Assembly (NCBI GenBank): GCA_035259385.1
Contig: DATFWL010000257.1
Span: 49,436-113,435 of the forward strand
Length of the DNA stretch: 64,000 bases
Source: QHWK01 sp035259385
GTDB lineage: Bacteria > Acidobacteriota > Vicinamibacteria > Vicinamibacterales > CAVVIG01
Direction: 5' to 3'
Shown in pieces: positions 1 to 8,299 of this stretch. Numbering within the stretch: position 1 is the first letter of the stretch; every line of letters begins with the position of its first letter. The position numbers and the translations under genes are program-made. The notes under the pieces are model-generated. The model had not been told where the DNA came from. It ran no database searches and saw only the letters and a program-made list of their open reading frames with translations.

Positions 1-613
1 GCGTCATGAACAGGTCGGCGCCGACGTCGGTTTGTAAACCGCGAAACGATGGTTCCGCGACGCCGACGATCGTGAGTGGGGCGGCGTTGACCCGAATCTG
101 CTGACCGATCACGTTGCGATCGCGAGCATAGAGGCGCTGCCACAGGCGATCGCTGATCACGAGGATGGGCGCGCCGTTCGGCTCGACGGCGTCCTCGGAC
201 CGAAGCAGCCGCCCGAGTTGTGGCCGCGCACCGAGCATATCGAAGTACGCAGGCTCGACGCCTTCGATGCCGCCGTCGATTTCGGTGCCGCGCGCCTCCA
301 CGCGCAGCGCGCCGCCGCCCGAGTAGAGTGCGACCGCGCTGAACACGCGTTGGTTCTCACGCAGTGCGTCCAGCGTCGCCTTGTAGATCATTTGCGTGCC
401 GGTGACCCGCTGGCTGGTCGCGGTCAGGACGACGAGACGGCGCGGTTCGCGAACGGGCAGCGTTCTCAACACCAACCCGTTGAAGACGCTGAACAGCGCC
501 GTGTTCGCTCCGATCGCGAGCGCCATCGTCGCGATGACGATTGCCGAAAAGCCAGGCGATCGGCGACTCGATCTCAGCGCATACCGCACGTCGTGCGACA
601 ACGAATCGAGCAT
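1..613 (-). CDS. ADOP-family (MacB-like) ABC permease, N-terminal part
   Basis: Reading leftward from an ATG at 613, the frame is open for 204 codons and leaves the window, so only the N-terminus is seen. It begins MLDSLSHDVRYALRSR, then a first membrane segment with the ADOP signature AIGANTALFSVFNGLVLRTL, then a MacB-like periplasmic core with GVEPAYFDMLGARPQLGR and VISDRLWQRLY. This N-terminal pattern is typical of acidobacterial duplicated orphan permeases, which usually lack a dedicated ATPase gene beside them. Purine-rich AAAGAG lies 7 bases before the start. Substrate cannot be deduced; efflux or membrane stress roles are only family-level guesses. The family call is firm, the function is not. 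Confidence 0.9.
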   Translation of the reverse strand, partial: MLDSLSHDVRYALRSSRRSPGFSAIVIATMALAIGANTALFSVFNGLVLRTLPVREPRRLVVLTATSQRVTGTQMIYKATLDALRENQRVFSAVALYSGGGALRVEARGTEIDGGIEGVEPAYFDMLGARPQLGRLLRSEDAVEPNGAPILVISDRLWQRLYARDRNVIGQQIRVNAAPLTIVGVAEPSFRGLQTDVGADLFMT

Positions 614-917
614 AGAGTCACTCTTTTGCGCGGAGTTTAGGGGCTGCCAGCGTCAGGTGCAAGCCGACGTCACGGTAAACGATTTTCGTTACCGTCCGGG
701 TAGCTTGCGGCCGCCCTCCGGAATTCTGCCGCCGCGATGCGTGCCGTGATCGGAGCTGCCGGGCGCACGCGTTCGTCAGCACACCGACGACGTTAGATGC
801 GGAACCCAGCCGTATTGTGGAGGTGTTTTCAGGTTACGGGTCCGCGAGATAGTAGGAGACAGCGACTCGGCCAGTGATTGTCGTGTCGGGACGAACGTTC
901 GGACAAGTTGTTACTTG
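614..917. other. Intergenic region without a gene
   Basis: About 300 bases between the start of the partial ADOP permease and the end of the permease-prefix membrane protein. I see no convincing gene in any frame. The only structure noticed is the inverted repeat listed at 672-695; the rest looks like promoter or spacer DNA. Confidence 0.5.
672..695. promoter_or_regulatory. Inverted repeat upstream of the partial ADOP permease
   Basis: ACGGTAA and TTACCGT form 7-bp arms, with ACG/CGT inside them that could extend the pairing around a short AT loop. It lies about 60 bases upstream of the ADOP start codon at 613, where an operator or promoter element would be expected. No regulator gene adjoins it in the window, so its role is inferred from position only. 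Confidence 0.35.
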
Positions 918-2288
918 TCACCGGTATCCGAATACCGGCGGAAACGCGATCACGACGATCGCCGCCCACGCCGCGTACACTGGTAAGTAGGCGATCTGCC
1001 ATCGTTCCAGCGTGGCAAACGAGCCCCGGCGACGCGCGAAGCGCGCATAGAGCCAAGCCGTCCACGCCAGGTTGACGAGCAGAATGAGGTTCTCGCCGAG
1101 AGCCGCCACGCGGTTGGGAGTGAAGCCGAACTCGGAAATGCGGGCTGCGATCGCCGCGAGCGCTACCCCATCGACCACGAGTGCGCTGACCACCAGCAAG
1201 AGCTGCAGGCTGTCGAAGAAGTCGAGCGGGGCCTGCGGATCGCGCGCGGACGCGGCATAGAGCACCAGTCCGACGACGAGCGCGAGCAGCAGGTCGAAGC
1301 CGATTAGCACCTGCCGCTCGACATTGATAGGGCTGCCTGTCCACGCCATCGTGCCCAGAAACGCCAGCAGGAGCACAGAGAACAACGGTGTGAACAGCCT
1401 GGTCAACACCGGTGCCATGTTCTCGATGACGCTCTGTTTCGCCTCCACCAGCCAGGATCCGACGATGACGGCGCCCGCCGCCCCGCACGGGACGATCCAG
1501 CTTCCGATCAACCAGTCCGCCTTCATCCCGATCGATTCGAATAACATCACCGTAAAAGCGATCAGGACGAACCCGCCGAGTGCAATGAGCACGTAATAGA
1601 TCGCGAGCTCGCCTGAGAACCGCACGAAGTCCATGCGGCCGCCGTCAGCGAACCACCGGTTTCGCACGTACGCGAAGCCCACGACCAGCCACAGGGTAAT
1701 GGGCAGGTGCAGAGCGGTCAGCCTTTCTGTATCGCTCCCCAGCGTGAAGGGAAAGATGTTGGCTAAGACGGCGCCGGCCGCGAACGGGACCGCGAGCCAG
1801 AGTGCGTTCGCAACGCGGGACCCGCGTTTCCAGATGAAGTAGATCGTCAGCAGCGGCAATACGAACAGCGCGGCATTGCGGAAGTAGAACGGCTGGTCGC
1901 GCCCGTCGATCTGCAGACCGAACAGCGCGGGCACCTTGATGGCCAGCGCCGCGGCCACAGCAAAGCCGAGGACGACGACCATCTCAGCGTGTCCGCCTGG
2001 CACCGATTCATCGTCAGCGCCAGGGCCGATGACCAATTGCTTCCACAGACGCTCCGAGTGCGCCCGCGCGAACTCGCGCGAGAGGACATCGAGACTGCCC
2101 ATGCGCTTGACCGCCACCAGGAAGGCTTCTTCTCCCGCCAAGCCGGCCTCGGTCAGCGCCGTCAACTGGTCGCGCAGATGTCCTTCGAGCTCTTCGATAT
2201 CGGAACTGTGAAAGGCCTGCCGGCGGCGCAGATACTCGCGCCATCGCGTGATTTGCTCCTCGAGCGATTGCTCGGCGAAAGTCGTCAT
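918..2288 (-). CDS. Permease-prefix-domain polytopic membrane protein
   Basis: 456 residues starting MTTFAEQSLEEQITRWREY. The first ~85 residues are the soluble helical 'permease prefix' domain (SSDIEELEGHLRDQL, LVAVKRMGSLD) commonly found in front of acidobacterial permeases. Here it is followed by roughly ten hydrophobic helices instead of a MacB core. The chosen start overlaps the stop of the upstream PadR gene by ATGA, which marks a two-gene operon and decides against the longer reading to 2342. PadR-plus-prefix-protein pairs are frequent in this group, and the membrane protein is the likely regulatory target. Substrate and mechanism are unknown. Confidence 0.85.
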   Translation of the reverse strand: MTTFAEQSLEEQITRWREYLRRRQAFHSSDIEELEGHLRDQLTALTEAGLAGEEAFLVAVKRMGSLDVLSREFARAHSERLWKQLVIGPGADDESVPGGHAEMVVVLGFAVAAALAIKVPALFGLQIDGRDQPFYFRNAALFVLPLLTIYFIWKRGSRVANALWLAVPFAAGAVLANIFPFTLGSDTERLTALHLPITLWLVVGFAYVRNRWFADGGRMDFVRFSGELAIYYVLIALGGFVLIAFTVMLFESIGMKADWLIGSWIVPCGAAGAVIVGSWLVEAKQSVIENMAPVLTRLFTPLFSVLLLAFLGTMAWTGSPINVERQVLIGFDLLLALVVGLVLYAASARDPQAPLDFFDSLQLLLVVSALVVDGVALAAIAARISEFGFTPNRVAALGENLILLVNLAWTAWLYARFARRRGSFATLERWQIAYLPVYAAWAAIVVIAFPPVFGYR

Positions 2289-2623
2289 GCCGTGCACGCC
2301 TGCATCCAGATCCCCCGCAGCGTACCGTCCACGACCTGCCACTGCTGCCGCTGCGCGGCCAGCTGCGTCCGGCCGTCCTTCGTGATTCGGTAGTACTTAC
2401 GCCGGCGGCCAGTCTCGGAGGTGGACCACTTCGCCGCGACAAGACCCTGGCGCTCGAGCCGATGCAGCACCGGATAGAGCATGCCGTCGGTCCACTGCAG
2501 GTGCCCTCCGGACAACTCGGCCACGCGCCTGATGATGGCGTAGCCGTAACTGTCGCCTTCAGCGAGGATGGCGAGCACGAGCGGCGTCGCGGAAGCCGCA
2601 ACCAGGTCCTTCCCCATATCCAT
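2285..2623 (-). CDS. PadR-family transcriptional regulator
   Basis: 112 residues from the ATG at 2623 (MDMGKDLVAASATPL); an alternative ATG lies two codons later. It has the PadR winged-helix pattern: LAILAEGDSYGYAIIRRV, then LQWTDGMLYPVLHRLERQGL, then GRRRKYYRITKDG for the wing. No ligand-binding extension is present, so this is the short PadR-s1 type. It overlaps the following membrane-protein gene by four bases and presumably represses this pair. An inverted repeat 14 bases upstream (2637-2657) is a plausible autoregulatory operator. No strong ribosome site is visible, suggesting weak or leaderless translation. Confidence 0.9.
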   Translation of the reverse strand: MDMGKDLVAASATPLVLAILAEGDSYGYAIIRRVAELSGGHLQWTDGMLYPVLHRLERQGLVAAKWSTSETGRRRKYYRITKDGRTQLAAQRQQWQVVDGTLRGIWMQACTA

Positions 2624-2636
2624 ACGTAGGAGGGTT

Positions 2637-2657
2637 ATACATTGTTGTTCTATGTAT
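2637..2657. promoter_or_regulatory. Candidate PadR operator (ATACAT-N9-ATGTAT)
   Basis: An AT-rich inverted repeat with six-base arms ATACAT and ATGTAT separated by nine bases, in otherwise GC-rich DNA. It lies between the PadR start (2623, minus strand) and the divergent ADOP pseudogene start (2656, plus strand). PadR proteins bind ATGT/ACAT-type dyads of this size, so autoregulation is likely; binding itself is inferred. Confidence 0.55.
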
Positions 2658-3419
2658 GTCAACGCCTCGGCGCGCTCCTCTTGACAACCTAAACGAGCTG
2701 GAGCATCAAGAGCACGTGAGAGCCGGTCGCGGTGCCTGGCTCGACGATGTCGGACGTGACGTGCGCTACGCGCTGCGGACGTGCGCCCACAATTCTGCCT
2801 TCAGCGCAGTCATCGTGATCACGCTGGCGTTGGGCATCGGCGCGAACACCGCGGTTTTCAGTCTCGTCGACACGTTGATGCTGCGCTCGCTGCCGGTGCG
2901 CCAGCCCGAACAAGTGGTCGAGCCGCTGTTCAAGTATCCGCGTGACCCGTGGCTCAACCTCTACCGCTGGACGGATTACGAGCGCATCCGTCCGTCACGA
3001 CTCAAGTCGACGCGTCGATACTGCCCGAACGATTGATGGCGATGCTTTCCGAGCTGTTCGGCGTGACCGCGGCCCTGCTGGTCGGAATCGGCCTGTATGG
3101 ACTGCTCGCCTATACGGTCACGCGGCGTGTGAAGGAGATCGGTCTGCGTATGGCGATTGGCGCAACCGCCCGTGACGTGATCAGCATCGTGTTGACGAGC
3201 GGACTCCGCCTCGTATCCGCTGGTCTCATCGTCGGCGTGCCGACGGCGCTCTGGATGAAGAGCAACGCGGCGAACGCGCTTGCCACCGTGGCTTCGACTC
3301 AAGCCGAAGCGCCGATCATGCCGCCAAGGAACACGCTTGCCCCCATGGTCATCGCGAGGGTCGCAATCATTGGCCTCGCCTTGGTTGCGTCATACGGGCC
3401 ACGAAAGTGGACCCGATAG
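2656..3419 (+). pseudogene. Internally deleted ADOP permease remnant
   Basis: The N-terminal part (2656 to about 2990) carries the ADOP start: VGRDVRYALRTCAHNSAFS, ALGIGANTAVFSLVDTLMLR and PVRQPEQVVEPLFKYPRDPW. It then shifts by one frame and jumps directly to the C-terminal permease half (from about 2991): SVTTQVDASILPERL, LVGIGLYGLLAYTVTRRVKE, IGLRMAIGATARDV. Full-length relatives are about 800 residues, so roughly 500-600 internal residues are missing. The tail after VGVPTALWMKSN is also unlike the normal ending. A large internal deletion followed by decay explains this best. Its start faces the PadR operator, so it was probably a divergent target of that regulator. Confidence 0.85.
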
Positions 3420-3502
3420 CGGCGCTCCGAACTGAGTAAGTGCGGTCCACCACTGGTCGAACCGATGTCTTGCAGCGTGCCCGCGGGTGCAACCAGGCCG
3501 AA

Positions 3503-4537
3503 TCACCTCATCGCCACCTCTTCGCGCAGCGCCGGCGCAACGCGCGTGCCGATCAGTTCGATCGCATGCATGAGGCTGGCGTGCGGCAATGACGCCACGT
3601 TCATCTGGAACGTGATGCGCGAGATACCGCCCAGTGCTTCGCTGTGTCGATGGATTTTCCCGACCACTTCATCGGGGCTGCCGATCAGCAACGCGCCTTC
3701 GGGACCGCGTTGCGCATCGAAACCCGCACGGGTGACCGGCGGCCAACCGCGCTCTTTGCCGACATCGGTCACGGCGCGGGCGTAGCCGGGAAAGAACGCG
3801 TCAGCCGCTTCCTGCGTCGTCGCGGCAACGTAGCCGAGCGCGTGGACGCCGACGTTCAGCCGATCCGGTGAGTGCCCGAACCGGGCGCCGGTCTCGCGAT
3901 ACAGATCGATCAACGGCCGGAACCGCCGCGGCTCACCGCCAATGATCGCCACCATCAACGGGAGTCCAAGCGCGCCGGCACGGGCGAACGAGTGCGGCGT
4001 GCCGCCGACCCCGAGCCAGATTGGCAACCGATCCTGCATCGGCCGCGGATAGACGCCCTGACCCGTCAGCGCCGGCCGGTGCCTGCCGGCCCAGTGCACA
4101 CGCTCGTTGTCGCGAATCTTCAGCAGCAGATCGAGCTTTTCCGCGAAGAGATCGTCGTAGTCCTCCAGCCGGAAGCCAAAGAGCGGAAACGCTTCGATTG
4201 ACGAGCCGCGACCGACCACCATCTCCGCGCGCCCGTGCGAGAGGAGATCGAGCGTGGCGAACTCCTGAAAGACCCGGACCGGGTCGGCGGCACTGAGGAC
4301 GGTGACCGCACTCGTCAGCCGGATGCGGTGTGTCCGCGCCGCGGCCGCAGCCAGAATCATGGCGGGAGCCGAATCCAGGTACTCCTCGCGGTGGTGCTCC
4401 CCGATGCCGAATACATCGAGGCCCACCTGGTCGGCGTGCTCGATCTGCTGGACCAGTTCACGTAAACGGTCCGACGGCGCCGCCGCCCGGCTCGATTCGG
4501 TGTACGCCGCGGCGAAGCTGTCGATTCCTACCTGCAT
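3503..4537 (-). CDS. LLM-class (luciferase-like) flavin-dependent oxidoreductase
   Basis: 344 residues with the bacterial-luciferase-like TIM barrel. Family landmarks are DVFGIGEHHREEYLDSAPA near the N-terminus, ILAAAAARTHRIRLTSAVTV, LLSHGRAEMVVGRGSSIEAF, and YPRPMQDRLPIWLGVGGTP. These proteins oxidise varied substrates with reduced FMN or F420; the substrate cannot be read from sequence. The start at 4537 is chosen because AGGAGG lies five bases upstream (4543-4548); the frame itself extends to 4579. It is divergent from a MarR regulator across an AT-rich dyad, so MarR control is likely. It converges on the ADOP pseudogene. Confidence 0.88.
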   Translation of the reverse strand: MQVGIDSFAAAYTESSRAAAPSDRLRELVQQIEHADQVGLDVFGIGEHHREEYLDSAPAMILAAAAARTHRIRLTSAVTVLSAADPVRVFQEFATLDLLSHGRAEMVVGRGSSIEAFPLFGFRLEDYDDLFAEKLDLLLKIRDNERVHWAGRHRPALTGQGVYPRPMQDRLPIWLGVGGTPHSFARAGALGLPLMVAIIGGEPRRFRPLIDLYRETGARFGHSPDRLNVGVHALGYVAATTQEAADAFFPGYARAVTDVGKERGWPPVTRAGFDAQRGPEGALLIGSPDEVVGKIHRHSEALGGISRITFQMNVASLPHASLMHAIELIGTRVAPALREEVAMR

Positions 4538-4580
4538 GAATGCCTCCTGACGGCACCCGGTTGGCGCGACGACCGGCAAC

Positions 4581-4613
4581 TATCTTGACATCAAATAATA
4601 TTGTATTAAGATA
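4581..4613. promoter_or_regulatory. Divergent MarR/luciferase promoter-operator dyad
   Basis: TATCTTGA and TTAAGATA form imperfect eight-base arms over 33 bases of distinctly AT-rich sequence, between the MarR start (4667, plus) and the oxidoreductase start (4537, minus). Within it, TTGACA at 4585-4590 with AAGATA 17 bases later resembles a sigma-70 promoter reading toward marR. Overlap of dyad and promoter fits classical MarR autorepression; this is inferred. Confidence 0.55.
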
Positions 4614-4666
4614 CATATCGTCAAGAGAGATCAACGGCGTCGTCGCGGCAGAGGCCGGAGGCAGGG

Positions 4667-5134
4667 GTGACGAGAACAGCTGAAAGGCCAGGCATCCATA
4701 CGTGGCTCGTGCTCATGAAAGCCCACCGCACGCTGAAGCGCCACGCCGAGCGCAGCATCCAGGCGCTCGACATGTGCCTGTCTGATTTCGCGATTCTCGA
4801 AGCGCTGCTCCACAAGGGGCCGCAGTCGGTCCGCGACCTGGGCCGGCGCATCGATCTCACCAGCGGGTCGATGACGACGGCCATCGACCGGCTGGAAACG
4901 CGCGGTCTCGTGGCCCGCGCCGATCACGCGACCGACCGCCGCGCCTGGGTGATTCATCTGACGCCGGAGGGCCGGACGCGCATTGCGAAAGTCTTCGCGG
5001 GACACGAGCAGGCCATGGAGCGCGCGATGCGCGGCCTGTCGAGATCGGAGCGCGCGACGCTCACCGATCTCTTGAAACGACTCGGTACGACCGCTGAGGA
5101 ACAGCTCGCCCAGGAACAAAGGATGACTTCATAA
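4667..5134 (+). CDS. MarR-family transcriptional regulator
   Basis: 155 residues from a GTG start, preceded by GGAGG at about 4656-4660. The winged-helix core is intact: LSDFAILEALLHKGPQSVRDLG, then IDLTSGSMTTAIDRLE (recognition helix) and LVARADHATDRRAWVIHLTP (wing with the conserved DxRxxxV motif). Long flanking helices would form the dimer. It is divergently placed against a luciferase-like oxidoreductase, its most probable target, with a dyad between them. The effector is unknown. MarR proteins usually sense phenolic or oxidative compounds. Confidence 0.9.
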   Translation: MTRTAERPGIHTWLVLMKAHRTLKRHAERSIQALDMCLSDFAILEALLHKGPQSVRDLGRRIDLTSGSMTTAIDRLETRGLVARADHATDRRAWVIHLTPEGRTRIAKVFAGHEQAMERAMRGLSRSERATLTDLLKRLGTTAEEQLAQEQRMTS

Positions 5135-5161
5135 GTTTGCGGTTCTGAAGGCGCCGGTCCC

Positions 5162-5189
5162 GGACACGCCGTCACCGGACACGGCGTCC
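5162..5189. terminator. Hairpin between marR and the sigma-54 activator gene
   Basis: GGACACGCCGT and ACGGCGTCC can pair as a nine-base stem with a two-base bulge, 28 bases after the marR stop. There is no T tract, so it could equally be an mRNA leader structure of the next gene. It also reads as an imperfect direct repeat of CCGGACACG. Confidence 0.3.
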
Positions 5190-5211
5190 AATCTGTCAAG
5201 CTGAGACGCAC

Positions 5212-7209
5212 ATGTTCGAGAATGCTGCCGACAATCTCCGCGAACGGGATGCATTCCACGATCTCCTGCCCGCGCTCGCACGGGGGCTGGATGTGCGCGA
5301 CATCTTTCGCCAGCTCAGCACCGTCGCCGCCCGCATCGTCCCGCACGACGAGGCTACCCTTCTCGTCCAAAAGAGCGACGGTCACTTCGAGATGTTCGCG
5401 AGCACCGGCACGCCGCGCGAGGTCACCTGCGTCGGCGGTCGCGAGCAGACGCTGAACACGCGCGAGCCGCAGCTGCTCGATTCGATTCCGGAACCAGACC
5501 GCGGACTGCTGTCAGGCCTCACCGTGCCGGTTCGGACCAACGATCAGTTCTTCGGTGTCCTCGCAATGTTCTCGCAGCGGCCGCAGGCGTACTCGGCCCG
5601 GGATCTCGCTGACGCCGAGCGGCTCGCCGCCTATCTGGCGCTGGCGATCTCGCACCAGCGGCTAGCTGACGTAGTTCGAGACGCCGCGCTCGATCGCGAG
5701 CGCGCGGCTAGCATCGAAACCTCCGTCGAATTGCTGCGCACGATCGCCGGGGTGCTCGACGTCCGCAGCGTCTTTCCGCGTATTTCGGCGATCACGAGCA
5801 AAATCCTGCCGCACGATGCCCTGATGATGGTGTTCCACGACGGGAACGGGAAAATCGTGCACGAAGCCGCGACCGAAGGCGTGCCTTCGCTTACGCCGCA
5901 TGCGGCGCATGGACCTCAGCCCGATCACTTCATCATCGACGACCTGGCGACCGACGACCTGCCGGTCGTGATCGTCGGAGAGAGCCCGCGCGCGAAGCTG
6001 CTGGCGGCAGGTTTTCGATCGGTGCTGGCCATCAATACGCGCGCCCGCGATCAGCTGATGGGCGTCGGCTTCATGTCGAAGCGTGCGCGGGCATTTTCCG
6101 AGGCCGACATTCCTGTCGCGCGCCGCATCGCCGATCACATCGCGCTCGCCATCTCGCACGAACAGCTCGCGGAAGCGGCACGGCAGGTCGCAGAGGCGCA
6201 GGCTCGGAGCGAGCGCCTCGAGGCGCGCGTGCAGAAGCTGTCTGACGAGCTCGACGCGAAGACGCACGCCCGCGTGGTTGGCGAGTCTGCGCCGTGGAAG
6301 GACGTGCTGAAGAAAGCGACGCAGGTGGCAACCACTGAGACGACCGTGTTGTTGACTGGGGAATCGGGAACGGGAAAAGAAGTCGTGGCCCGCTTCATTC
6401 ATCGGGCGTCGGGACGAAAGAACGGTCCGTTCGTTGCGATCAATTGCGCCGCGCTGCCCGAGCAGCTCCTCGAGTCGGAGCTGTTCGGCTACGAGCGCGG
6501 CGCCTTCACGAGCGCGCAGCAAGCGAAGCCGGGACAGCTCGAGCTCGCGGCCGGCGGCGTGTTGTTCCTCGACGAAGTCAGCGAGATGAGTCTCGCCGCG
6601 CAGGCCAAGTTCCTGCGCGTCCTGCAGGAACGCGAGTTCCAGCGGCTTGGCGGGACGCGGGTGATCAAAGCGAACATCCGCGTCATCGCGGCGACGAACC
6701 GCGACCTCCGCAAAGCCGTCGACCGCGGCGACTTCCGCGAGGACCTTTTTTACCGGCTTCTGGTCTTCGACATCCGCATCCCGCCGCTGCGCGAACGGCC
6801 ATCTGACATCCTCCCGCTCAGTGAGACATTCCTGAACGAGATCGGCAAGTCATTCGGGCGGCCGCCGGCGGGCCTGACGAAGGACGCACGCGAGGCGCTG
6901 CTCGGCCACGAATGGCCTGGTAACGTCCGCGAGTTACGCAACGCGCTCGAGCGCGCCGCGATTCTGGCAGAAGGCGGCTTGATTCACACGCACCACCTCG
7001 CGCTGCAGAGCCGGAGCACAGCGACAGGCCAGCAGACGACAACCACGACCAACCTGTTGACCTTCGAACGCGAAACGATCGAGCGCGTCCTCCGCGACAC
7101 GCTGTGGAACAAGTCGAAGGCGGCCAAACGCCTCGGGTTGTCACGCACACAGCTGTACGTGCGCATGCGCAAATACGGTCTCGAAGGAGCGCCGCCGGTT
7201 CAGAACTGA
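5212..7209 (+). CDS. Sigma-54-dependent activator with two GAF sensor domains
   Basis: 665 residues. Two tandem GAF-like sensor domains (about 10-155 and 175-320) share the phrase ALAISHxxLA at their ends, consistent with duplication. A short coiled linker (QVAEAQARSERLEARVQKL) leads to the AAA+ domain: Walker A GESGTGKE from residue 383, sigma-54 contact loop at 430, Walker B FLDE around 454, and R-finger region DLFYRLLVF. The C-terminus is a Fis-type helix-turn-helix (SKAAKRLGLSRTQLYVRMRK). The contact loop reads GAFTSA rather than GAFTGA. No receiver domain or partner kinase is present, so it probably senses a small molecule directly. Overall layout resembles FhlA/NorR-like regulators; the target is not evident. 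Confidence 0.92.
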   Translation: MFENAADNLRERDAFHDLLPALARGLDVRDIFRQLSTVAARIVPHDEATLLVQKSDGHFEMFASTGTPREVTCVGGREQTLNTREPQLLDSIPEPDRGLLSGLTVPVRTNDQFFGVLAMFSQRPQAYSARDLADAERLAAYLALAISHQRLADVVRDAALDRERAASIETSVELLRTIAGVLDVRSVFPRISAITSKILPHDALMMVFHDGNGKIVHEAATEGVPSLTPHAAHGPQPDHFIIDDLATDDLPVVIVGESPRAKLLAAGFRSVLAINTRARDQLMGVGFMSKRARAFSEADIPVARRIADHIALAISHEQLAEAARQVAEAQARSERLEARVQKLSDELDAKTHARVVGESAPWKDVLKKATQVATTETTVLLTGESGTGKEVVARFIHRASGRKNGPFVAINCAALPEQLLESELFGYERGAFTSAQQAKPGQLELAAGGVLFLDEVSEMSLAAQAKFLRVLQEREFQRLGGTRVIKANIRVIAATNRDLRKAVDRGDFREDLFYRLLVFDIRIPPLRERPSDILPLSETFLNEIGKSFGRPPAGLTKDAREALLGHEWPGNVRELRNALERAAILAEGGLIHTHHLALQSRSTATGQQTTTTTNLLTFERETIERVLRDTLWNKSKAAKRLGLSRTQLYVRMRKYGLEGAPPVQN

Positions 7210-7601
7210 TCCCGCCGCACCCACGCGATCGCGGCCGAACCAGCACCGAGCGCCAGCGCTGGCAGCGGCGAACCGGCGATGACGAAGAGATGCGTGAAGA
7301 CGGCGCCGATCATCGTCGCCGCGAGTGCGAGGGCGCCGTACGGCGCGAGTGACGGCACCAGCAGCGCAATCGCGGACCCAACCTCGATCGTACCCGTCAA
7401 GTAACGAAACCACTGACCGATCCCGATCGCGTCGAACATCCCCACCATCGCCGGTGCACCCGCGAGCTTCGAGCCGCCGGCCAACAAGAAAGCGGCGGCG
7501 ACCAGAAATTGACCGACCCAGAGCACGACGCGTCCGCCGTTGACGCGCGCGCCGTTTTTCGTCCCGCCCATCGTCGCTGTTGTCGGAAAAAGGGTTGTCA
7601 T
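7200..7601 (-). CDS. DoxX-like membrane protein
   Basis: 133 residues with four hydrophobic segments and the DoxX pattern: VGQFLVAAAFLLAGGSKLAG, then WFRYLTGTIEVGSAIALLVP, then GALALAATMIGAVFTHLFV. The start at 7601 (MTTLFPTTATMGG) is chosen for the strong GGAGGAGGT eight bases upstream; the frame itself extends to 7709. DoxX-like proteins are small quinone-linked or redox-associated membrane proteins, and a precise role cannot be given. The 3' end overlaps the 3' end of the convergent sigma-54 activator by ten bases. Confidence 0.85.
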   Translation of the reverse strand: MTTLFPTTATMGGTKNGARVNGGRVVLWVGQFLVAAAFLLAGGSKLAGAPAMVGMFDAIGIGQWFRYLTGTIEVGSAIALLVPSLAPYGALALAATMIGAVFTHLFVIAGSPLPALALGAGSAAIAWVRRDQF

Positions 7602-7831
7602 CGTGCGACCTCCTCCGTGCCGGAGGTTCAACCGGTGTTCCGCGGTCAGACGCGGTGAAACAGGCCGGATTTCGCCTGTGGACTCACCGGCGCATTTGCG
7701 CAGGGTCACGCACCTTGCTCAGGCCTGAGCACGTCTGCGACGTGGAAATCGGGTACTCGGCAGCGGCGCCGAGACGAAGTGCCTTCAGCGCGGCGGCTGG
7801 AAAGGCGCGGACGCGGCCGGAGTCCGGACCG

Positions 7832-8263
7832 TCACTGAGGCGGTGCTTCGGCGAGACGGCCGGCTCCGCGGAGGCCTCTCGCGCTCAGGTTGACACGATC
7901 GGGTGCGCCAGCCAGAAACCACACTGCGATTAGCGAGTCGAATACGAAACACCCGAAGGACGAGCTCCGCATGAACGGCCAAATCGGATTCCCCCAGAGG
8001 TGGTGAGGCAAGTCCCAAGCGGCGTGCATCAGCCAGGCGACGCCGATGTAGCGATGCGACTGGAGCGCACGATAGACGACCGGCGTGGCGACCACCGGAT
8101 AGACGATCTCCCAGAGGCCGAACCCGCCACTGAGGTACACGCCAGACGCACCGGCAACGAGCACCGCGTTCAACGTTCGGCGGGTCGGCTCGCGCACGAT
8201 CGACATGATCACGACGAAGACGCACGCGCCGAGCGCCGGGCTGAGGACATCCATCAGCGTCAT
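7832..8263 (-). CDS. DUF6010 family membrane protein
   Basis: 143 residues, start MTLMDVLSPALGACVFVV (a second ATG lies three codons later). It has four hydrophobic stretches and the signature stretch MHAAWDLPHHLWGNPIWPF followed by SSFGCFVFDSLIAVWFL. I recognise this as the DUF6010 family, whose function is not established. Conserved His, Trp and Asp residues inside the membrane suggest a catalytic or ion-handling role, but that is speculation. It is divergent from the GlxA-type regulator with only 36 bases between starts, so the two probably share a control region. Confidence 0.75.
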   Translation of the reverse strand: MTLMDVLSPALGACVFVVIMSIVREPTRRTLNAVLVAGASGVYLSGGFGLWEIVYPVVATPVVYRALQSHRYIGVAWLMHAAWDLPHHLWGNPIWPFMRSSSFGCFVFDSLIAVWFLAGAPDRVNLSARGLRGAGRLAEAPPQ

Positions 8264-8299
8264 GGATTCGATCGTAGGGAATGCGGGACAATCCGGCCA

